Of a stretch of 64,000 nucleotides of DNA, positions 58,497 through 64,000 are shown piece by piece; position 1 is the stretch's first letter, and every line of letters starts with the position of its first letter. This DNA is from Corbicula japonica. Taxonomy: Eukaryota > Mollusca > Bivalvia > Venerida > Cyrenidae. Both the position numbers and the translations under genes were made by a program. The notes under the pieces are model-generated. The model worked only from the letters and a program-made list of their open reading frames with translations. It was not told the DNA's origin and did not search any database. Where the stretch lies: the NCBI GenBank assembly GCA_038501625.1, contig JAZAYU010000009.1, positions 3,065,001-3,129,000 on the forward strand. The letters are read 5' to 3'.

Positions 58497-59217
58497 TAAG
58501 GTGGTATCATTTGTCACAATATTCTGTTAAAGTTGGGGGGAGTGTGGTGACCTATTTTCATAAAATTCATGTTATTTAATAATTATAAATCTTCTTATTA
58601 CTGCAAATATCAATTATAGGGCATATAAATGTTACAGGTCAATCAGGAATTATAAAAAATTATAAATATGAAACAATTTCTCTCACTGAGTGTAGCCTTA
58701 TTGCCGGGAGTCCAAACTTCCAAATTATCCACCAAAGTATTAAACTACAGTCACAGGGAGGTTGTCTATATCAAGGTTAACAATGTCTTAGAATTTAGTT
58801 CGATAAACTTTACTAGAACAATAGTTATAAACAATGAAAACATGAATGTCAAATTTTCCTTTTGTAGTCACTGGGAGAAACATGTTTTGCTATTGTTCTT
58901 GTACAGTTTATTGAACTAAATTCTAAGACATTGTTAACCTTGATATAGACAACCTTCCTGTGACTGTAGTTTAATACTATAGTGGATAATTTGGAAGTTT
59001 GGACTCCCGGCAATAAGGCTACACTCAGTAAGAGAAATTGTTTCGTATTTCTATTTTTTTATAATTCCTGATTGACCTGTAACATTTATATGCCTTATAA
59101 TTGATATCTGAAGTAATAAGAAGATTTATAATTATTAAATAACATGAATTTTATGAAAATAGGTCACCACACTCCCCCAACTATAACAGTATATTGTGAC
59201 AAATGATATCACCTTAA
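58497..59217. mobile_element. Long-inverted-repeat element with TTAA outer ends
   Basis: 58497-58800 and 58915-59217 are nearly perfect inverted copies of about 300 bp; the outer ends are TTAAGGTGGTATCATTTGTC and GACAAATGATATCACCTTAA. The subterminal GGGGAGTGTGGTGACC resembles the ends of the element at 41938. The short centre (58800-58915) is non-coding, and the 83-codon frame across it is accidental. Confidence 0.8.
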
Positions 59218-59940
59218 GACAGTCAAAATTACCATTATTATTAGAACAATTTTAAACATGTTAAAATGAAGCATCGATAATAAAAAGATGCATAATATTC
59301 TTAACAAATTTTATCATTTTAAAATGAATCATCATCAATAAACGTGTTTAATGTTGTAAACACTTACATTTTTAAAATGTACGTTAATTAAACATTTCTT
59401 TAGATCTAAATCTGGTTATGTACTTAAAAACGGCGACTACTATTTTAAAGTTTAGTAACCCAGACACTTCAACAATAGCAGACCCGACGGGTGGGTGGGT
59501 GGGTCATTCCCACTTATCTCGTGTGTTTTCTCCAATAAGTTGTAGTCGTCTTCACTCATGACTGGCAAATATGACAAGAGCCAGTCGGAAACGACTGCAA
59601 GCTCGACTATTCGAAAAGTCAGAATTATTAAGCACATTGTAACTGGGTTTCATTTAAACTGGGGAGTGATTCAGGAGTTTATGACGCCTCCAACAAACAC
59701 ACATGAACACAAGTTTCCTAATCCAAGTTAGGAAATCAATAAATTACACTTAATTTATTCTTGTAGATTTTTTTAGGGTTTACACAACCCAGCCCATAAA
59801 CCACTGATCCCACACCCATCAACTTACTATCCCTGCCCACCTATAGTGGTGTGGCGTGGTGTAGTACAGTATGGTATACTGGTTGCTGGTGTTGTCATTG
59901 TTGGTGTTGTTGTTGGTGGTGGTAGGGGTGGTGTTGCTGG
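59218..59940. other. Intergenic, low complexity
   Basis: AT-rich, with a GGGTGGGTGGGTGGG run at about 59490 and a GT-rich run (GTTGTTGGTGGTGG) leading into the satellite. No gene supported. Confidence 0.4.
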
Positions 59941-60838
59941 TGTAGTAATAGTAATAGTAATAGTATAGTATAGTATAGTATAGTATAGTATAGTATAGTA
60001 TAGTATAGTATAGTATAGTATAGTATAGTATAGTATAGTATAGTATAGTAATAGTAATAGTAATAGTATAGTATAGTATAGTATAGTATAGTATAGTATA
60101 GTATAGTATAGTATAGTATAGTATAGTATAGTATAGTATAGTATAGTAATAGTATAGTAATAGTATAGTATAGTAATAGTATAGTAATAGTATAGTATAG
60201 TATAGTATAGTATAGTATAGTAATAGTATAGTAATAGTATAGAAATAGTATAGAATAGTATAGTATAGTATAGTATAGTAATAGTATAGTAATAGTATAG
60301 TATAGTAATAGTATAGTATAGTATAGTATAGTATAGTATAGTATAGTATAGTATAGTAATAGTATAGTAATAGTATAGTAATAGTATAGTATAGTATAGT
60401 ATAGTATAGTAATAGTATAGTAATAGTATAGTATAGTATAGTATAGTATAGTATAGTATAGTATAGTATAGTATAGTATAGTATAGTAATAGTATAGTAA
60501 TAGTATAGTAATAGTATAGTAATAGTATAGTAATAGTAATAGTAATAGTATAGTAATAGTAATAGTAATAGTATAGTAATAGTATAGTAATAGTATAGTA
60601 ATAGTTATAGTTATAGTATAGTATAGTATAGTATAGTAATAGTATAGTATAGTATAGTAATAATATAGTAATAGTATGGTATGGTATGGTAAGGTAAGGT
60701 AAGGTATGGTATGGTATGGTATGGTATGGTATGGTATGGTATGGTATGGTATGGTATTGTATGGTATGGTATGGTATAGTATAGTATAGTATAGTATTAT
60801 AGTATAGTATAGTAAAGTATAGTATAGTATAGTATAGT
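59941..60838. repeat. Pentanucleotide satellite, block 1
   Basis: (AGTAT)n interspersed with AATAGT hexamers, then a TATGG-rich run at about 60675-60775, then AGTAT again. Minus-strand open frames of 344 and 426 codons (TILYY repeats) come from it and are not genes. Confidence 0.97.
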
Positions 60839-60903
60839 CTATGCCCCCACCCACCCCACAATTACTCAACACTTTCAACCAAAGTATGTTAAGTACATCT
60901 GTT
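60839..60903. repeat. Non-satellite spacer, copy 1
   Basis: Starts TCTATGCCCCCACCCACCCC and ends TAAGTACATCTGTT. It is repeated at 61152-61217 after the second block, so satellite plus spacer duplicated as one unit. Confidence 0.9.
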
Positions 60904-61217
60904 AATAGTATAGTAATAGTAATAGTATAGTAATAGTATAGTAAAAGTCTAGTAATAGTATAGTAATAGTATAGTATAGTAATAATATAGTAATAGTATG
61001 GTATGGTATGGTATGGTATGGTATGGTAAGGTAAGGTATGGTATGGTATGGTATGGTATGGTATGGTATGGTATGGTATGGTATGGTATGGTATGGTATG
61101 GTATGGTATAGTATAGTATAGTATAGTATAGTATAGTATAGTATAGTATAGTCTATGCCCCCACCCACCCCACAATTACTCAACACTTTCAACCAAAGTA
61201 TGTTAAGTACATCTGTT
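60904..61217. repeat. Pentanucleotide satellite, block 2, with spacer copy 2
   Basis: Same order as the end of block 1: AATAGT mix, a TATGG-rich run (60995-61108), AGTAT, then the duplicated spacer. Confidence 0.95.
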
Positions 61218-61289
61218 GTAAACATTTTCTATAGCATTACATATGAAAAACACTAACATTGAACCTTTAACAATTATTTATAAGTCTTA

Positions 61290-63010
61290 ATTCTAATTTC
61301 AAGTGAAAAGGGCAAAAATCAAATATAAAAAAGCAAGGATGAGTTATGGGCCTTTGAAAATAAACCTGATGTAAGATAAAAAAAGGTATACAAAGTTTTA
61401 AACCTTAATTTTTAAGTCTAAAAAGGGCAGTAATTTGAAAAAAATCAAAGAGTTATGGTTCTTGGCAAACATATTCAGGGTCATGATGATGGATAAGTTT
61501 CAAAGCTATAGTACAAGAAGTATGAAAGTAACTAGCTTGCACGCAAACTTTAACCTGAAATTCTAAGTCAAAAAAGGGGCATAATTTGATTAAAAATGAA
61601 AAAAAAGAGTTATGGTTCTTGGCATACATAGTCAGGGTCATGATGGTAAACTAGTGTCTTAAGTTTCAAAGCTATAGTACGAGAAGTATGAAAGTAACTA
61701 TCTTGCACGCAAACTTTAACCTGAAATTCTAAGTCGAAAAAGGGCCATCATTTGATTAAAAATTAAAGAAAGAGTTATGGTTCTTGGCACACATAGTCAG
61801 GGTCATGATGGTAAACAAGTGTGTTAAGTTTCAAAGCTATAGTACAAGAAGTATTTAAGTAACTACCTTGCACGCAAACTTTAACCTGAAATTCTAAGTA
61901 AAAAAAGGGCCATAATTTAAACAAAATGGAAATTAGAGTTATGGTTCTTGGCATACAAACTTGAATTATGATGATGAACAAGTGTTGAAAGTTTCAAAGC
62001 TGTAGTATAAGTAGTATGGAAGTTGCTGGTTTGTACAGTAGCTTGCACGCAAACTTTTACCTGAAATTCTAAGTCGAAAAAGGGCCATAATTTGATTATC
62101 ATGAAAGAAAGAGTTATGGATCTTGGCATAAATAGTCAGGGTCATGATGGTAAACAAGTGTCTTAAGTTTCAAAGCTATAGTAAAAGAAGTATGAAAGTA
62201 ACTAGCTTGCACGCAAACTTTAACCTGAAATTCTAAGTCGAAAAAGGGCCATAATTTGTACAAAATGAAAATTAGAGTTATGGTTCTTGGCAGACAAACT
62301 TGAATTATGATGATGAAGAAGTGTTGAAAGTTTCAAAGCTGTAGTATGAGTAGTATGGAAGTTATGGGTTTGTACAGTAGCTTGCACGCAAACTTTAACC
62401 TAAAATTCTAAGTCGAAAAAGGGCCATAATTTGATAAAAATGAAAGTTAGAGTTATGGTTCTTGGCATACACACTTGGGATATGATGATTAACAAGTGTT
62501 GAATGTTTCAAAGCTGTAGTATAAGTAGTATTGAAGTTATGAGTCTGTACAGTAGCTTGCACGCAAACTTTAACCTGAAATTCTAAGTCGAAAAAGGGCC
62601 ATAATTTGATCAAAATGAAAGTTAGAGTTATGGTTCTTGGCATACACACACGGGACATGATGATGAACAAGTGTGCCAAGTTTTAAAGCTGTAGTATAGG
62701 TAGTATTGAAGTTATGAGTTTGTACAGTAGCTTGCACGCAAACTTTAACCAGAAATTTTAAGTCAAAAAAGGGCCATAATTTGATCAAAATGAAAGTTAG
62801 AGTTATGGTTCTTGGCAAACACACTTGGGACATGATGATGAACAAGTGTGCCAAGTTTAAAAGCTGTAGCTATAGTAGTTGTTAAGATATAGGTAGGTTG
62901 CACGTAAACTTTAACCAAAGCTGGACGCCGACGCCGACGGCGACGGCGACAGCGACGCCGACGCCCAAGTGAGTACAATAGCTCGACATATTCTTCGAAT
63001 AGTCGAGCTA
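61290..63010. mobile_element. TCGA-ended element with ~170-bp tandem units
   Basis: About nine diverged units, each with GAGTTATGGTTCTTGGCA, GTTTCAAAGCTRTAGTA, TTGCACGCAAACTTTAACC and AAAAAGGGCCATAATTTG. They are followed by a CGACGCCGACGGCGACGG run (62925-62965) and the terminus ATTCTTCGAATAGTCGAGCT. It is in the opposite orientation to the element at 19797. The left terminus was not found, so it may be truncated. Minus-strand open frames are by-products. Confidence 0.75.
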
Positions 63011-63629
63011 AAAACCACGAGTTGAGATGAAGTAACATTATTGCCTTATATATCCTTTACACCTCGAAATTCTCGTGTATTCTCCCGCCAAGTCGCTAAG
63101 CATAACATTACCGTAATAAACATAAAACCGTATTTACTTCACTAAACACCAGCAGAAATATGTATATCCCAAACGAGAATAATTTTTATACATCACATAA
63201 TCAACAACAACACGATATTTAGGAATAAGGGTTTCGTATTTGCCAGTACTTATATCGAGTTAAACAAAGAGAGAACTTCCCTTGATACATTTTACCTTCA
63301 ACAAAATTATGCGTCGACATTAAGCATCTGCGTCTCTCGCATTCATGATAACGAAGTTGTCATACGAGTTCATCAACAAGTAGAAGACCATATAGATAAT
63401 CTGAAATAGCCTACAGCTTTTGCCAAAAATCGAATTTTTATACTGAAATGTATAAAGCTACAGTCAACAACAATTAAAGGCAAAAACTGTACTATGACCT
63501 GACCGTCGGGTTAATACAAAAATCCGACTGCTAGGTCACACACCCTCAATAGGGCAAACAACGACCCACGCGGGTCAAACACCCTAAATAGGACACAAAA
63601 CAGACCCATCGCGGGTCAACACCCTCAAT
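63011..63629. other. Flank before the TLR-D fragment
   Basis: Contains the 63185-63260 segment shared with 57800-57890, and a short doubled GACCCAYGCGGGTCAAACACCCT motif at 63560-63630. No TLR 5' part is present. Confidence 0.4.
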
Positions 63630-64000
63630 ATATTTTACGTTTGGAGGATAAACACTAAACGTTCGGACCGTTTCTTTTGCAGGCAGGTTGCATGTCACAA
63701 TTAGGAGAAGTCTATGGAAGTTACCAGAATTCTTTCCACAATCAAGCCCAGTTTGAACTTGAACCAGAGGAAGAGAAACATGAACAATAATTTCAAGCGG
63801 ATAACTGTCCATATATGAACACTGAATTCATGCGAAACATAAGCAACTCCAACAAGTTTTGTCGTTTCTTCGAACCTGGTCAAAGGATAAAAATAAGTGA
63901 TAATTATCCTGTTTCCAAAAATCTTGAAAAATATCTTCTTTGTTTCAAGTGGCATGAAATACAATGTGTCCTCTTTTGTAATATTTCCACTTACCAATAA
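63630..64000 (+). pseudogene. TLR-D fragment, broken, continues past the right edge
   Basis: Aligns with TLR-C from about 52853 (TTTTACGTTTTGAGGATAA). It lacks everything upstream: signal peptide and first LRRs. Damage seen: an in-frame TAA in the GATAAACACTAA region, a second TAA after GAACAA near 63787, and a two-base loss near 63910 (CCTGTTTCC against CCGATGTTTCC) that shifts the frame. The conserved TTEFMRN-type, FCRFFEPGQ and SGMKY-type regions are still recognisable. Confidence 0.85.

Noticed and set aside
58668..58919. 83-codon frame in the TTAA-ended element
   Set aside because: It spans an inverted arm and loop; no transposase motif.
59827..61225. Minus-strand open frames of 344, 426 and 107 codons
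   Set aside because: They translate the (AGTAT)n/TATGG satellite into TILYY and PYHTI repeats; no start context, domain or codon bias.
1..64000. CRISPR arrays, operons, phage or plasmid genes
   Set aside because: Direct repeats present are satellites or transposon cores without regular spacers, and the genes are spliced eukaryotic ones.

Overview
The window is eukaryotic: AT-rich, with spliced genes, long introns and dense repeats. It is most likely from a bivalve mollusc. This rests on a tandem array of divergent Toll-like receptors (TLRs), a guanylate-binding-protein (GBP) gene, and repeat elements with CTCGACTATTCGAAGAATA ends, GGCGTC-type runs and ~150-175 bp internal tandem units. I associate that repeat type with bivalve genomes from memory; the species is not determined.

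Left third (1-17.5 kb): one plus-strand multi-exon GBP-like GTPase. Nine exons between 1208 and 17492 join in a single frame and encode about 606 residues without a visible initiator. They carry the GBP motifs (P-loop GLHRTGKSY, switch threonine, DTEG, LRD), the helical domain and a C-terminal CaaX box (CVVQ) after a basic stretch. Intron 5586-8100 has the hallmarks of a minor-spliceosome (U12-type) intron. The introns hold several repeat families.

Middle and right (29.5-64 kb): a same-strand tandem TLR array. TLR-A (29508-32117) and TLR-B (43609-46170) are intact single-exon receptors with signal peptide, LRR ectodomain, one membrane helix and a TIR domain. TLR-C has its signal-peptide end (50925-51083) split from its body (52038-54482) by about 0.95 kb of foreign DNA containing a tRNA-Glu-like sequence. 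TLR-D (from about 63630, running off the right edge) is a broken fragment. The last 365 nt of TLR-C look copied from TLR-A, while the rest of TLR-C resembles TLR-B.

Between and inside the genes: a young non-autonomous LTR retrotransposon (34744-38438, near-identical 1448-bp LTRs, AAAC target duplication, tRNA-Leu primer site, broken gag only); at least nine copies of a near-palindromic MITE; long-terminal-inverted-repeat elements, two of them flanked by TTAA; two tandem-repeat elements with the same TCGA-type termini; a pentanucleotide satellite at 59.9-61.15 kb; and other dispersed families. No CRISPR, operon or bacterial feature is present. Functionally the window pairs a probable membrane-anchored interferon-type GTPase with surface or endosomal pattern receptors, so it reads as an innate-immune neighbourhood that is expanding, converting and decaying under heavy transposon traffic.
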